Shown here one piece after another: positions 17,163 to 26,679 of a stretch of 64,000 nt of DNA. A program made the translations under genes and the position numbers. Below the pieces are notes generated by a model, which saw only the letters and a list, made by a program, of their open reading frames with translations, ran no database searches and was not told where the DNA came from. Origin of the DNA: Microvirga ossetica (GTDB lineage: Bacteria; Pseudomonadota; Alphaproteobacteria; Rhizobiales; Beijerinckiaceae); the NCBI RefSeq assembly GCF_002741015.1, contig NZ_CP016616.1, positions 3,133,501 to 3,197,500 of the forward strand. The letters are read 5' to 3'. The stretch's first letter is position 1. Each line of letters opens with the position of its first letter.

Positions 17163-19970
17163 ATGTTCGGTTCTCTCGCGAAGAAAATCTTCGGCTCGGT
17201 CAATGATCGCCGGCTGAAGTCCTATCGGCCGAAGGTAGCGGCCATCAACGCGATGGAGGCCGAGCTGGAGGCCCTGTCCGACGAGCAGCTCCGCGCCCGC
17301 ACGGAGGACTTCAAGGCCCAGCTCGCAGCCGGCAAGACCCTGGACGATATCCTGGTGCCGGCCTTCGCCACCGTCCGCGAGGCGGCCAAGCGCACCTTGG
17401 GTCAGCGCCATTTCGACGTGCAGCTCATCGGCGGCATGGTCCTTCACGAGGGCTCCATCGCCGAGATGCGCACGGGTGAGGGCAAGACCCTGGTGGCGAC
17501 TCTCCCGGTCTACCTCAACGCGCTCGCCGGCAAGGGCGTCCACGTGGTGACGGTCAACGACTACCTCGCCCGTCGCGACAGCGAGTGGATGGGCCAGGTC
17601 TACCGCTTCCTGGGCCTGTCGGTCGGCGTCATCGTCCATGGGCTCGACGATGTCGAGCGTGCCGCAGCCTATACCGCCGACATTACCTACGGCACCAACA
17701 ACGAATACGGCTTCGACTATCTCCGCGACAACATGAAGTACGAGATGGCGCAGATGGTCCAAAGGGGCCACAACTTCGCCATCGTGGACGAGGTGGACTC
17801 GATCCTGGTCGACGAGGCCCGCACGCCGCTCATCATCTCCGGTCCCCTCGACGACCGCTCCGACCTCTACAACGCCATCGACAAGGTCATCCCGCGCCTC
17901 GACAAGAGCGACTACGAGCTCGACGAGAAGCAGCGCTCCGTGGCCCTGACCGAGGACGGCACCGAGAAGATCGAGCAGCTCCTGCGCGCCGAGGGCCTCC
18001 TGAAGGAGGGCGACCTCTATGACGCCCAGAACGCCACCCTCGTCCACCACATGAACCAGGCGCTCAGGGCCCACACCCTGTTCCAGCGCGACAAGGACTA
18101 CATCGTCCGCAACGGCGAGGTGGTGATCATCGACGAGTTCACCGGCCGCATGATGCAGGGCCGCCGCTACTCGGAAGGCCTGCACCAGGCGCTCGAGGCC
18201 AAGGAGCACGTCCAGGTCCAGCCCGAGAACCAGACGCTCGCCTCGATCACCTTCCAGAACTACTTCCGCCTCTATGGCAAGCTCAGCGGCATGACCGGCA
18301 CGGCGGCGACGGAAGCCGACGAGTTCCTGGATATCTACAACCTCGACGTGGTCGAGGTCCCGACCAACCGTCCCGTTGCCCGCGTCGACGAAGACGACGA
18401 GGTCTACCGGACCATGGACGAGCGCTACCAGGCGGTCATCCGGGACATCGAGGCCTCCTCCGCCAAGGGGCAGCCGATCCTGGTCGGCACCACCTCCATC
18501 GAGAAGTCCGAGCATCTGGCCGAGATGCTGATCAAGGACGGTTATACCCTGATCGACTTCGAGAATCCGCTGGCCCTCGAGCCCCTCTACCGCGATGCCC
18601 GGGCCGGGCGCGGCACCAAGCACTTCGCCGTGCTGAATGCCCGCTTCCACGAGCAGGAGGCTTTCATCGTCGCCCAGGCCGGCGTGCCGGGCGCGATCAC
18701 CATCGCCACCAACATGGCCGGTCGCGGCACCGACATCCAGCTCGGCGGTAACGCCAAGATGCGCATCGAGCGCGAGCTCGCCGGCCTGGAGGGCGAGGAG
18801 CGCGCGGCCAAGGAGAAGGTGATCCTGGACGAGGTCGCTTCCTTCAAGGAGAAGGCGCTCGCCGCCGGCGGCCTTTACGTGCTCGGCACCGAGCGCCATG
18901 AATCACGCCGCATCGACAACCAGCTGCGCGGCCGTTCGGGCCGCCAGGGCGATCCGGGCCGCTCCAAGTTCTACCTGTCGCTCCAGGACGACCTGATGCG
19001 CATCTTCGGCTCCGACCGCATGGACGGCATGCTGCAGAAGCTCGGCCTGAAGGAAGGCGAGGCCATCATCCATCCGTGGATCAACAAGGCCATCGAGCGG
19101 GCGCAGGCGAAGGTCGAGGCACGCAACTTCGACATACGCAAGAACATCCTGAAATACGACAACGTCATGAACGACCAGCGCAAGGTCGTGTTCGAGCAGC
19201 GCAAGGAGTTCATGGCGGAAGAGAGCGTGCGCGACACCATCGACGACATGCGTCACGGCGTGATCGACGACGTCGTCTCCCGCGCCATCCCCGAGAACGC
19301 CTATGCCGAGCAATGGGACGTCGGCGGCCTGAAGGAGAACGTCGTCAACTTCCTCAACCTCGACCTTCCGATCGAGGAATGGGCGAAGGAGGAGGGCATT
19401 GCCGACGACGAGATCCGCGAGCGCATCACCAAGGCGGCCGACGAAGCTTATGCCCAGCGCGTCGAGGCGAACTCGGCCGAGGTCATGAACTACGTCGAGA
19501 AGCAGGTTCTGCTGCAGAGCCTGGATCACCTCTGGCGCGAGCACATCGTGACCCTCGACCACTTGCGTCAGGTCATCGGCTGGCGCGGGCTCGCCCAGCG
19601 CGATCCGCTGAACGAGTACAAGTCCGAGGCCTTCGAGCTCTTCAACACGATGATCGGCCATCTGCGCGAGCAGGTGACCGGCCAGCTCATGTGCATCCAG
19701 GTGGTGTTCCAGCAGCCCGAGCCGCAGCAGCTGCCGCCCATGTTCGCTCAGCACCTCGATCCCGCCACCGGCGAGAACGAGTTCGATCTGGCCCAGGGCA
19801 ATGCTTTCGGGGCCGGCCAGGCGCTCGGCTTCACGGCCGTTGCAACGGATCAGGCCTCGCACCGCGACCCGAACGATCCGTCCACCTGGGGCCGCGTGAG
19901 CCGCAACGAGCCGTGCCCCTGCGGCTCCGGCAAGAAGTTCAAGCATTGCCACGGCCAGTTCGTGGCCTGA
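17163..19970 (+). CDS. secA: Protein translocase ATPase SecA
   Basis: SecA is the cytosolic motor that drives preproteins through SecYEG. The 935-residue product has Walker A MRTGEGKT (GEGKT about 105-109), the DEAD-like [20 protein letters not shown] segment, the preprotein-binding domain, and the second helicase domain [15 protein letters not shown]. It ends with a C-terminal zinc motif [16 protein letters not shown] that contacts SecB. The start is the ATG at 17163 ([16 protein letters not shown]), which fits the family. It is monocistronic with its own terminator. Confidence 0.98.
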   Translation: MFGSLAKKIFGSVNDRRLKSYRPKVAAINAMEAELEALSDEQLRARTEDFKAQLAAGKTLDDILVPAFATVREAAKRTLGQRHFDVQLIGGMVLHEGSIAEMRTGEGKTLVATLPVYLNALAGKGVHVVTVNDYLARRDSEWMGQVYRFLGLSVGVIVHGLDDVERAAAYTADITYGTNNEYGFDYLRDNMKYEMAQMVQRGHNFAIVDEVDSILVDEARTPLIISGPLDDRSDLYNAIDKVIPRLDKSDYELDEKQRSVALTEDGTEKIEQLLRAEGLLKEGDLYDAQNATLVHHMNQALRAHTLFQRDKDYIVRNGEVVIIDEFTGRMMQGRRYSEGLHQALEAKEHVQVQPENQTLASITFQNYFRLYGKLSGMTGTAATEADEFLDIYNLDVVEVPTNRPVARVDEDDEVYRTMDERYQAVIRDIEASSAKGQPILVGTTSIEKSEHLAEMLIKDGYTLIDFENPLALEPLYRDARAGRGTKHFAVLNARFHEQEAFIVAQAGVPGAITIATNMAGRGTDIQLGGNAKMRIERELAGLEGEERAAKEKVILDEVASFKEKALAAGGLYVLGTERHESRRIDNQLRGRSGRQGDPGRSKFYLSLQDDLMRIFGSDRMDGMLQKLGLKEGEAIIHPWINKAIERAQAKVEARNFDIRKNILKYDNVMNDQRKVVFEQRKEFMAEESVRDTIDDMRHGVIDDVVSRAIPENAYAEQWDVGGLKENVVNFLNLDLPIEEWAKEEGIADDEIRERITKAADEAYAQRVEANSAEVMNYVEKQVLLQSLDHLWREHIVTLDHLRQVIGWRGLAQRDPLNEYKSEAFELFNTMIGHLREQVTGQLMCIQVVFQQPEPQQLPPMFAQHLDPATGENEFDLAQGNAFGAGQALGFTAVATDQASHRDPNDPSTWGRVSRNEPCPCGSGKKFKHCHGQFVA

Positions 19971-19996
19971 CGGGCGGCAGACCGAACCGTTGAAGG

Positions 19997-20025
19997 AAAA
20001 GCCCGGTCCTGTACCGGGCTTTTTG
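19997..20025 (+). terminator. Rho-independent terminator of secA
   Basis: AAAAGCCCGGT and ACCGGGCTTTT arms (19997-20007 and 20013-20023) with a 5-base loop and a T-run lie 27 bp after the secA stop. Confidence 0.9.
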
Positions 20026-20064
20026 CTGTGGTGACGCGATGAACCAGAGAGTTGGGCTGTGCTC

Positions 20065-20907
20065 CTACAATTCCTGACCCGCGCTGCGTCTTGGGATATG
20101 AGGGTCGGATCCGGGGTCGTCCCAGAGGCTCTCGCTGGTGTCGCAATCCGTTCCCGGTCGTATGCCCGCGGTTTGCGTCGGCAAGCCCGACACGATCCTG
20201 CCCGCGATCTCGCGAACGATCTTGATGCGGGTCTCGGTGAGGAACTGCTTGCGCTCCCGCACCGGGATCACGAAGGCGTTGGAGCCTCCGATCACGCAGT
20301 CGCGGTAATAGGCATCGAGCGTCGCATTCTCGCGCCGGTCGGGATCCCGGAGCATGATCGGAAGGCCGTTGATGGTGACCCCGCGCGCGACGGCCCTGTC
20401 GCGGGCTTCCGTGACCAGGGAACCCTGGTTGTTCGCGCCGTCTCCGGAAATGTCGATCACGCGCCGCGAGGCGAGAAAGCCGTTGGAGGCGAGCAGGTCC
20501 ATGCTGAAATCGAGAGCCTCTGAGATGGACGTGCCGGACTTGCGGTAGATCGGCGCCTGGGCGAGGCGGTCGGCGAAGGAAATGATGTCCTTCGGGCTCT
20601 CCAGGACGGTCCAGGGCACGACCACATTCTGGAAGCGTGGATGTGCACCCGCCCATTCCATATAAGTGACGGCGATGCGGCCGGTCATGCCTTCCCGAAT
20701 GGCGCCATAGACCATCGGCGAGCGGAAGGCTTCCACGTAGCCCTGCCGCTGGAGGTCCTGCTCGTCCGGGTCCATAGAGGTCGAGACGTCGACCGCGATG
20801 ACGAGGGCAAGGTCCACGTCGACGGGCGCACGATACCAGGCGGAGACGAACGGCAGCAGCGCCACCCCTGTCAGGCAAAGCAGCCAGGAAGCCTTGGGAT
20901 ACCGCAT
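20065..20907 (-). CDS. DUF1194 protein with von Willebrand A-like domain
   Basis: A 280-residue exported or membrane-anchored protein. The first 25 residues (MRYPKASWLLCLTGVALLPF) form a signal or anchor. The DUF1194 body begins LALVIAVDVSTSMDPDEQDL, carrying the DxSxS metal site of von Willebrand A domains, and continues with DISGDGANNQG. Such domains mediate metal-dependent protein contacts. It lies 50 bp downstream of a cytochrome c'-type gene on the same strand, so the two may be one operon. Its partner and role are unknown. Confidence 0.85.
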   Translation of the reverse strand: MRYPKASWLLCLTGVALLPFVSAWYRAPVDVDLALVIAVDVSTSMDPDEQDLQRQGYVEAFRSPMVYGAIREGMTGRIAVTYMEWAGAHPRFQNVVVPWTVLESPKDIISFADRLAQAPIYRKSGTSISEALDFSMDLLASNGFLASRRVIDISGDGANNQGSLVTEARDRAVARGVTINGLPIMLRDPDRRENATLDAYYRDCVIGGSNAFVIPVRERKQFLTETRIKIVREIAGRIVSGLPTQTAGIRPGTDCDTSESLWDDPGSDPHIPRRSAGQEL

Positions 20908-20957
20908 TGCGATTCCCTCCCCGATAGGCCTGTCACCCCCTCGCGCCCTTGATGGTC

Positions 20958-21398
20958 TCAGCTGTCTTTCCGCCGATACGCGTCGTGGCAGCCGCCGCAG
21001 CCCTGGCCGACCCGCTGGATCGCAGCCTGAAGGCTCGCCTGATCCGTGATCCCGGCCTGCACCGCCTTCGCATCCTGTTCGAGCTTCATCGCCCGCGCGT
21101 CGAAATCGGCCTTGCGCTCCCAGATGGCGGGAAGAGCGGCCGTCTTGCCCTGGGTCGAGCCGGCGGGGAACAGCGCGGGGATTTGCCGGGCGTTCTGCTC
21201 GAGCCGCTGGAAAGCGGCCTGGGCGGTCGCGGCGTTGAACGGAACCTGCCCGCGGGACATGCCGGTCAAGGTTCTCATCTGCTCCTGATTGTTCTTCATC
21301 AGATCCTGGCGCTGGACGATCGGATCGCCCGGCTGGGCGAGAACGCCGACCCCGCCGGCGATCAGCATCCCCAGTGCGGCAATGACGGTCCTTCTCAT
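20958..21398 (-). CDS. Cytochrome c' / c556-type periplasmic cytochrome
   Basis: A 146-residue exported haem protein. The signal peptide is MRRTVIAALGMLIAGGVGVL with cleavage near LAQP. The mature part is a four-helix-bundle pattern ending in GQGCGGCHDAYRRKDS, whose CxxCH near the C-terminus is the hallmark of class II cytochromes c. I prefer the ATG at 21398 because a GGAGAGG site lies at proper distance; starts at 21407 or 21458 are possible. Members carry electrons or bind NO. Confidence 0.9.
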   Translation of the reverse strand: MRRTVIAALGMLIAGGVGVLAQPGDPIVQRQDLMKNNQEQMRTLTGMSRGQVPFNAATAQAAFQRLEQNARQIPALFPAGSTQGKTAALPAIWERKADFDARAMKLEQDAKAVQAGITDQASLQAAIQRVGQGCGGCHDAYRRKDS

Positions 21399-21511
21399 GA
21401 TGACCATCCTCTCTCCCCCCGAAGGCGCAGGATGGCCTCTTCCTTCTGGCATAACCATGGAAAATGAGGGTTAGAGCGGCGTATTCTGTCGAGCTGTCGT
21501 GCCCAAGGCCC

Positions 21512-22762
21512 TCAGGGCGTTGCCTTCGCCATCGTAGTCGCCTCACTGCGGATCAAGGAATCCCGCCGGGCGAGGTCCGGGAACCAGAAGCGCCAGCATA
21601 TGGCGAGCATGAATGTGCCGACGCCGCCGATCACGACGGCGGCGGGGGGACCGACCAGCCATGCGAGGGTTCCCGATTCGAATTCGCCAAGTTCGTTGGA
21701 GGCTCCGATGAACACCGTGTTCACCGCGGCCACACGTCCGCGCAGATCGTCGGGCGTCTCCGCCTGAACCAGCGTCTGGCGCACCACCACGCTCACCATA
21801 TCCGCGGCGCCCAGGATCGCGAGCAGGACCAATGTCAGCCCGAAATTCGTCGACAATCCAAATCCGATCGTGGCGAGACCGAAGATCGCGACGGCCTGCA
21901 ACATGCGCAAGCCGGCGCGGTGGGAGAGCAGGGACGAATGCGCCAGGACGATCGCCATGGTCAGGGCGCCGACGGCCGGCATCGACCGCAGCAGACCGAG
22001 GCCCCATGGCCCGACATGAAACACGTCGCGTGCGAAGATCGGCATGAGGGCAGTCGCTCCGCCGAGGAGGACCGCAAACAGATCGAGTGAGATCGCCCCG
22101 AGCAGGAGCGGCCTCGTCCGCAAAAAGACGAGGCCTGCGACGAGGCGCGACCAGGTTACGGGCTCCCGCTTGGCGGCCGCAGGACGCAGCCGCAGCGCCG
22201 AAATGAGCAGAGCCGACAGACCGAAGCAGATGGCCGATCCGATGAAGGGTGCCGTCGGATGAACGGCATAGAGGATGCCCCCGACCGCCGGCCCGCTGAT
22301 GGTCGCGACCTGCATGACCGAGGAATTCCAGGCGATGGCGTTCGCAAGATCCCCCTCGGGCACCAGCGCCGGGACCGTTGCCTGTGCCGCGGGATTTCCG
22401 AAGGCGCGGGCTGCCCCGAAAGCGGCCACAAGGACGTAGATCGGCCAGAGCTTCGGAACGCCCGCATGGACCTGCGCGAGAAGACCGAGCGAGGTCAGCA
22501 TCATGGCCGAGAAGACGATGATCAGGATCCATCGCCGGCTGTACCGATCCGCCACGAGGCCTGTCAGGAGCACGAGAGCGATGCTCGGCAGAAACGAGGC
22601 CAGCCCGATAAGGCCGAGGTTCAAGGCGCTTCCGCTGGTGTCATAGACGAGCCAGGCGACCGCAACCGTTTGGATCTGCGTTGCGAGCGCCATGGCAAAG
22701 CGTGCGGCGCAGAACAGCCGGAAATCGCGATGACGGAAGGCCGTCCAGCCCCTTGAGCCCAT
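21512..22762 (-). CDS. MFS transporter (EntS-like)
   Basis: A 416-residue, roughly 12-helix permease. The N-terminus RHRDFRLFCAARFAMALATQ, followed by VAVAWLVYDTSGSALNLGLI and LVADRYSRRW (motif A variant), matches the MFS_3/EntS group, which includes siderophore and drug exporters. No siderophore gene lies nearby, so the substrate is open. Its start is divergent from the ABC-F gene, with about 230 bp between. Confidence 0.88.
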   Translation of the reverse strand: MGSRGWTAFRHRDFRLFCAARFAMALATQIQTVAVAWLVYDTSGSALNLGLIGLASFLPSIALVLLTGLVADRYSRRWILIIVFSAMMLTSLGLLAQVHAGVPKLWPIYVLVAAFGAARAFGNPAAQATVPALVPEGDLANAIAWNSSVMQVATISGPAVGGILYAVHPTAPFIGSAICFGLSALLISALRLRPAAAKREPVTWSRLVAGLVFLRTRPLLLGAISLDLFAVLLGGATALMPIFARDVFHVGPWGLGLLRSMPAVGALTMAIVLAHSSLLSHRAGLRMLQAVAIFGLATIGFGLSTNFGLTLVLLAILGAADMVSVVVRQTLVQAETPDDLRGRVAAVNTVFIGASNELGEFESGTLAWLVGPPAAVVIGGVGTFMLAICWRFWFPDLARRDSLIRSEATTMAKATP

Positions 22763-22994
22763 CTCTGTTTATCCTGACCTCACTCGAATTGCCGCCGCCT
22801 GCCTGCATTACAACATCTGGCTAAGGAATCGGTACTGCATAGAAGTGAGATGAGACGTGCAAAAATCGACGAAGTCCCCACCGGCACGGCCCGTAGCGAG
22901 CCCCGGGCATTTTGTCCTGCCGGCAACACTCGTCGCCGGGCGCGTCCCATGCCATAAGGCCGCGCAATAATTCCTCCAGGCCTTGAAAACTTCC

Positions 22995-24617
22995 ATGATT
23001 CGCATCGAGAACGTCAGCAAGCAGAACAGCCACCGGATCCTCTTCATCGAGGCCTCCGGCACCCTCCAGAAGCAGGAAAAGATCGGCCTGGTGGGGCCTA
23101 ACGGCGCAGGCAAGACCACGCTTTTCCGCATGATCAACCGGGAGGAGCTGCCGGATGAGGGCCAGGTCTCCGTCGATCGCGGCGTGACGATCGGCTATTT
23201 CAGCCAGGATGTCGGCGAGATGGCCGGCCGCAGCGCCGTGGCCGAGGTGATGGACGGGGCAGGGCCCGTGAGCGAGGTGGCGGCCGAATTGCGGGAGCTC
23301 GAAGCCGCCATGGTCGATCCGGACAAGGCCAACGAGCTGGAGGCGATCATCGAGCGCTACGGCGAGGTGCAGGCGCGCTACGAAGAGCTCGACGGCTATT
23401 CCCTCGATGGCCGGGCGCGCGAGGTGCTGGCGGGCCTCGGCTTCAGCCAGGAGATGATGGACGGCGACGTCGGCGCCCTGTCTGGCGGCTGGAAGATGCG
23501 CGTGGCGCTTGCCCGCATCCTCCTCATGCGCCCCGACGTGATGCTCCTCGACGAGCCGAGCAACCATCTCGATCTCGAAAGCCTGATCTGGCTGGAGGAG
23601 TTTCTGAAGGGCTACGACGGCGCGCTGCTCATGACCTCGCACGACCGCGCCTTCATGAACCGCATCGTCAACAAGATCATGGAAATCGACGGCGGTTCGC
23701 TCACCACCTATTCCGGCGATTACGAATTCTACGAGCAGCAGCGCGCGCTGAACGAGAAGCAGCAGCAGGCGCAGTTCGAGCGCCAGCAGGCGATGCTCGC
23801 CAAGGAGATCAAGTTCATCGAACGCTTCAAGGCTCGCGCCTCGCACGCCGCGCAGGTGCAGAGCCGGGTCAAGAAGCTGGAGAAGATCGACCGCGTCGAG
23901 CCGCCCAAGCGGCGCCAATCCGTGGCCTTCGATTTCCTGCCCGCGCCGCGCTCCGGCGACGATGTGATCAGCCTGAAGAACGTTCACAAGCGCTATGGCA
24001 GCCGCAGCATCTATGAAGGGTTCGACTTCGCGGTGCGCCGAAAGGAGCGCTGGTGCATCATGGGCGTCAACGGCGCCGGCAAGTCGACGCTCCTGAAGCT
24101 GGTCGCAGGTGCTGCCGAGCCCGATGACGGATCGGTCACCGTCGGGGCGAGCGTGAAGATGGGCTATTTCGCCCAGCATGCCATGGAGGTGCTGGAGGGC
24201 GATCGCACGGTGTTCCAGTTCCTCGAGGATTCGTTCCCCCAGGCCGGGCAGGGGGCGCTACGCACGCTCGCCGGCTGCTTCGGCTTCTCGGGCGACGATG
24301 CGGAGAAGAAGTGCCGCGTGCTCTCGGGCGGCGAGAAGGCGCGCCTCGTGATGGCGAAGATGCTCTTCGACCCGCCGAACCTGCTGGTGCTCGACGAGCC
24401 GACGAACCATCTCGACATGGCGACGAAGGAGATGCTCATCGAAGCGCTGGCGAAATACGAGGGCACCATGCTCTTCGTCTCGCACGACCGCCATTTCCTG
24501 GCCGCCCTGTCGAACCGCGTTCTCGAACTGACGCCGGACGGCATCCACCAATATGGCGGCGGCTATACGGAATACGTCGCTCGCACCGGCCAGGAGGCGC
24601 CGGGGCTGCGGCACTGA
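22995..24617 (+). CDS. ABC-F family ATPase (ribosome-associated type)
   Basis: A 540-residue soluble protein with two ABC domains and no membrane segment. Domain 1 has GPNGAGKTTLF (about 34-44), LSGGWKMRVALARIL and LLDEPSNHLD. Domain 2 has GVNGAGKSTLL, LSGGEKARLVMAKML and VLDEPTNHLD. The charged linker ERQQAMLAKEIKFIERFKAR matches the P-site tRNA-interaction motif of ABC-F factors. Overall it is closest to the YbiT/Uup group, which acts on ribosomes. The ATG at 22995 starts MIRIENVSK; a TTG 12 bp upstream is less likely. Confidence 0.93.
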   Translation: MIRIENVSKQNSHRILFIEASGTLQKQEKIGLVGPNGAGKTTLFRMINREELPDEGQVSVDRGVTIGYFSQDVGEMAGRSAVAEVMDGAGPVSEVAAELRELEAAMVDPDKANELEAIIERYGEVQARYEELDGYSLDGRAREVLAGLGFSQEMMDGDVGALSGGWKMRVALARILLMRPDVMLLDEPSNHLDLESLIWLEEFLKGYDGALLMTSHDRAFMNRIVNKIMEIDGGSLTTYSGDYEFYEQQRALNEKQQQAQFERQQAMLAKEIKFIERFKARASHAAQVQSRVKKLEKIDRVEPPKRRQSVAFDFLPAPRSGDDVISLKNVHKRYGSRSIYEGFDFAVRRKERWCIMGVNGAGKSTLLKLVAGAAEPDDGSVTVGASVKMGYFAQHAMEVLEGDRTVFQFLEDSFPQAGQGALRTLAGCFGFSGDDAEKKCRVLSGGEKARLVMAKMLFDPPNLLVLDEPTNHLDMATKEMLIEALAKYEGTMLFVSHDRHFLAALSNRVLELTPDGIHQYGGGYTEYVARTGQEAPGLRH

Positions 24618-24645
24618 TCAAGCCCTCGCAGGAATATTCTCCAGC

Positions 24646-24675
24646 AAAAGCCCGGCCACCGCGCCGGGCTTTTGT
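24646..24675 (+). terminator. Rho-independent terminator of the ABC-F gene
   Basis: AAAGCCCGGC and GCCGGGCTTT arms (24647-24656 and 24663-24672) with a short loop and a T-rich tail lie 29 bp after the stop. Confidence 0.88.
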
Positions 24676-24803
24676 TTGTGCGGCGTTCGCGCGAAGCAAG
24701 CATCGGGCAAGCGTCGCCCTCTAGAGTGCGCTCACAACCTTTCTCGAAAGGAGAGGTCCGGCATTTTCGGGCCTCTCTCGCACACTTCACAGGCTGAAAT
24801 ATT

Positions 24804-25187
24804 ATGGCATTGAATACGTCGCTTCCCGTTCTCATCGTTGACGATTACCAGACCATGCTGCGCATCATCCGCAACCTCCTCAAGCAGATCGGCTTCACCG
24901 ATGTTGACGAGGCCAAGGACGGTACCGAGGCTCTCGGCAAGCTGAAGGAGAAGCAGTACGGGCTCGTCATTTCCGACTGGAACATGGCGCCGATGACCGG
25001 CTTCGAACTGCTGCAGAAGGTGCGCGCCGATGCGGAGCTGAACGCGCTGCCCTTCATCATGATCACCGCGGAGGCCAAGACCGAGAACGTGGTCGCCGCC
25101 AAGCAGGCCGGCGTCAACAACTACATCGTCAAGCCGTTCAACGCGGAGACCCTGCGCTCGAAGATCGCCGCCGTGCTGGGTGAGTAG
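24804..25187 (+). CDS. cheY: Chemotaxis response regulator CheY
   Basis: A 127-residue stand-alone receiver domain. The acidic pair is in VLIVDDYQTM, the phosphoacceptor is Asp58 (VISDWNMAPMTG), the switch Thr is T85 (IMITAEAK) and the Lys is K107 (YIVKPF). The NMAPMTG motif is typical of true CheY rather than DivK. Phospho-CheY binds the flagellar switch. It is followed 5 bp later by cheZ, so signal and phosphatase are made from one transcript. Confidence 0.93.
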   Translation: MALNTSLPVLIVDDYQTMLRIIRNLLKQIGFTDVDEAKDGTEALGKLKEKQYGLVISDWNMAPMTGFELLQKVRADAELNALPFIMITAEAKTENVVAAKQAGVNNYIVKPFNAETLRSKIAAVLGE

Positions 25188-25192
25188 TCGCG

Positions 25193-25900
25193 ATGCGTCT
25201 CCCACCTCCTGTGTCTTTCGATCCTTTAAGCCTCGATCTCCTCGCTCAGTCGCGCGAGAGCATTGCGGCCCGGCGCCATGCCGAGGTCATGCGCGGCATG
25301 GCGGCGATCCATGCGTCCCTCGAGCCGAATAGCGGGGCGTCGAAAGCTCTTCTCGACCAGATCCGGACCGATCTGCGCGAGGCCCTTCGTCTCAAGGAAG
25401 AACTCGACGCCATCACGGAGTCGATCCAGCGCACGAAACGCGAGATCGCAACCCTGCATTCCCGCACGCCGGGCGGCCAGGTCACCAGCGTCACCGACGA
25501 ACTCGGTGCCGTGGTCTGCGGCACGGAGGCTGCCACCAACAGCATCCTCGCGGCAGCCGAGGAGATCGACGACATCACCGGCAAGCTCGCTTCGCGACTG
25601 TCGGGCGACGATGCCGAGATGGCCCAGCGGATTTCCGACCGGGTGATCACGATCTTCGAGGCATGCAATTTCCAGGACATTACCGGCCAGCGCATCAGCA
25701 AGGTCGTGAACGCGATGAAGTTCATCGAGGAGCGCGTGACCCAGATGGCTCAGATCTGGGGCGGTTTGGAGAGCTTCAACGACGTGGAAGCCTTCAGGAC
25801 GCCCGAGCGCGAAGGGGATGAGGCTCTCCTGAACGGACCGGCGCTCGACGACGATCCGACGCGCACCTCTCAGGACGCCATCGACGCCCTGTTCGGGTGA
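25193..25900 (+). CDS. cheZ: Chemotaxis protein phosphatase CheZ
   Basis: CheZ removes phosphate from CheY. The 235-residue protein is mostly long helices. It carries the catalytic signature NFQDITGQRISKV (about 159-171) and a C-terminal peptide TSQDAIDALFG that resembles the CheY-docking tail after a flexible linker. CheZ is less widespread in alphaproteobacteria than in gammaproteobacteria. No other che or flagellar gene lies in this window, so the pair is separated from the rest of the pathway. Confidence 0.92.
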   Translation: MRLPPPVSFDPLSLDLLAQSRESIAARRHAEVMRGMAAIHASLEPNSGASKALLDQIRTDLREALRLKEELDAITESIQRTKREIATLHSRTPGGQVTSVTDELGAVVCGTEAATNSILAAAEEIDDITGKLASRLSGDDAEMAQRISDRVITIFEACNFQDITGQRISKVVNAMKFIEERVTQMAQIWGGLESFNDVEAFRTPEREGDEALLNGPALDDDPTRTSQDAIDALFG

Positions 25901-25928
25901 TCCGGTTCGCGCCAGCGACGAGCGGAAT

Positions 25929-25957
25929 AAAAGCCCGGCCGTACGCCGGGCTTTTTG
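25929..25957 (+). terminator. Rho-independent terminator of cheYZ
   Basis: AAAAGCCCGGC and GCCGGGCTTTT arms (25929-25939 and 25945-25955) with a T-run lie 28 bp after the cheZ stop. On the other strand it could also serve the convergent 25965 gene. Confidence 0.9.
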
Positions 25958-25964
25958 CTGTCTT

Positions 25965-26486
25965 TCATTGCCGAGTAAGGGTGAGGTCGGTGGTGGCCCG
26001 GACAGGCCCATTCGCCCCGATGCGGTCTGTGACGACGATCTGAAAACGCTTCTGATCGAGGCTGGCAACGCGCATCCGGGCCGTCGTGTCACCATAGAGG
26101 GGCCTCGGCCACTCGATCGCCAGGTCGAAATCCGTCCCTCTCTGCCGGCCGGTGAGCTTCGCCGTCCCGACCCGCGAACCCGTATAGGTGCCGGTCACCT
26201 GGCCTGAACCGGGATCCCAGGACAAACGGGCGCTGACGGTCCTTGTGAGGATCAGGTAAGCCCGGCACGTGCCCTGAAGCGACAGGCCCGTAGCGCCCTG
26301 CTGCAGGATCTCGAAGCGGCAGCCGACCTGGTGGGAGGTGGCATCCGGTCCCTCCAGGATGGTCCCCGACCCGGAGAACGAGCCGGCATAAAGGTCGAAG
26401 ATTGCCGGTGCGGCGCCCGCGCCGCCGGCTGTGGCGCAGGCCAGCAGGATGGCGCCACAGGACAGATGGGGCGAAAGGCGTTGCAT
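25965..26486 (-). CDS. Exported protein, function unknown
   Basis: A 173-residue protein with a signal peptide (MQRLSPHLSCGAILLACATA, cleavage near AAP). The mature domain is beta-rich: FDLYAGSFSGSGTILEG, VGCRFEILQQGATGLSLQGT, then TGTYTGSRVGTAKLTG. This repeated strand-Gly-strand pattern resembles small lipocalin-like periplasmic proteins of Rhizobiales. Two Cys residues could form a disulfide. It is convergent with cheZ. I can give no function. Confidence 0.72.
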   Translation of the reverse strand: MQRLSPHLSCGAILLACATAGGAGAAPAIFDLYAGSFSGSGTILEGPDATSHQVGCRFEILQQGATGLSLQGTCRAYLILTRTVSARLSWDPGSGQVTGTYTGSRVGTAKLTGRQRGTDFDLAIEWPRPLYGDTTARMRVASLDQKRFQIVVTDRIGANGPVRATTDLTLTRQ

Positions 26487-26627
26487 GGTGCCTCCTCGGG
26501 TAGCGGACAGAAAGCCCTGGACCGATGGTCCCCCTTAAATGGCGCAGTGACGGACGCGGAAAACTGGGTCAGCTTTTCACTGACGAGGGCATTCGAGCCG
26601 AGGGGCGCAGGATCCCACCTGTCAAAG

Positions 26628-26656
26628 AAAAAGCCCGCCGGTGAGGCGGGCTTTTC
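26628..26656. terminator. Terminator hairpin of the L,D-transpeptidase gene
   Basis: AAAGCCCGCC and GGCGGGCTTT arms with loop GGTGA have A-rich and T-rich flanks, so it could work in both directions. It lies just downstream of the minus-strand gene that ends at 26680. Confidence 0.82.
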
Positions 26657-26679
26657 GCTTTCGAGATGGGTCGGAATGC

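Noticed and set aside
17109..18899. A long minus-strand frame opposite secA.
   Set aside because: It mirrors the SecA coding bias and has Val/Leu/Asp/Gly-rich low-information sequence; secA motifs are unambiguous on the plus strand.
21512..22762. The EntS-like MFS protein considered as a siderophore exporter.
   Set aside because: No siderophore synthesis, TonB receptor or Fur-box context is present, so only the transporter class is stated.
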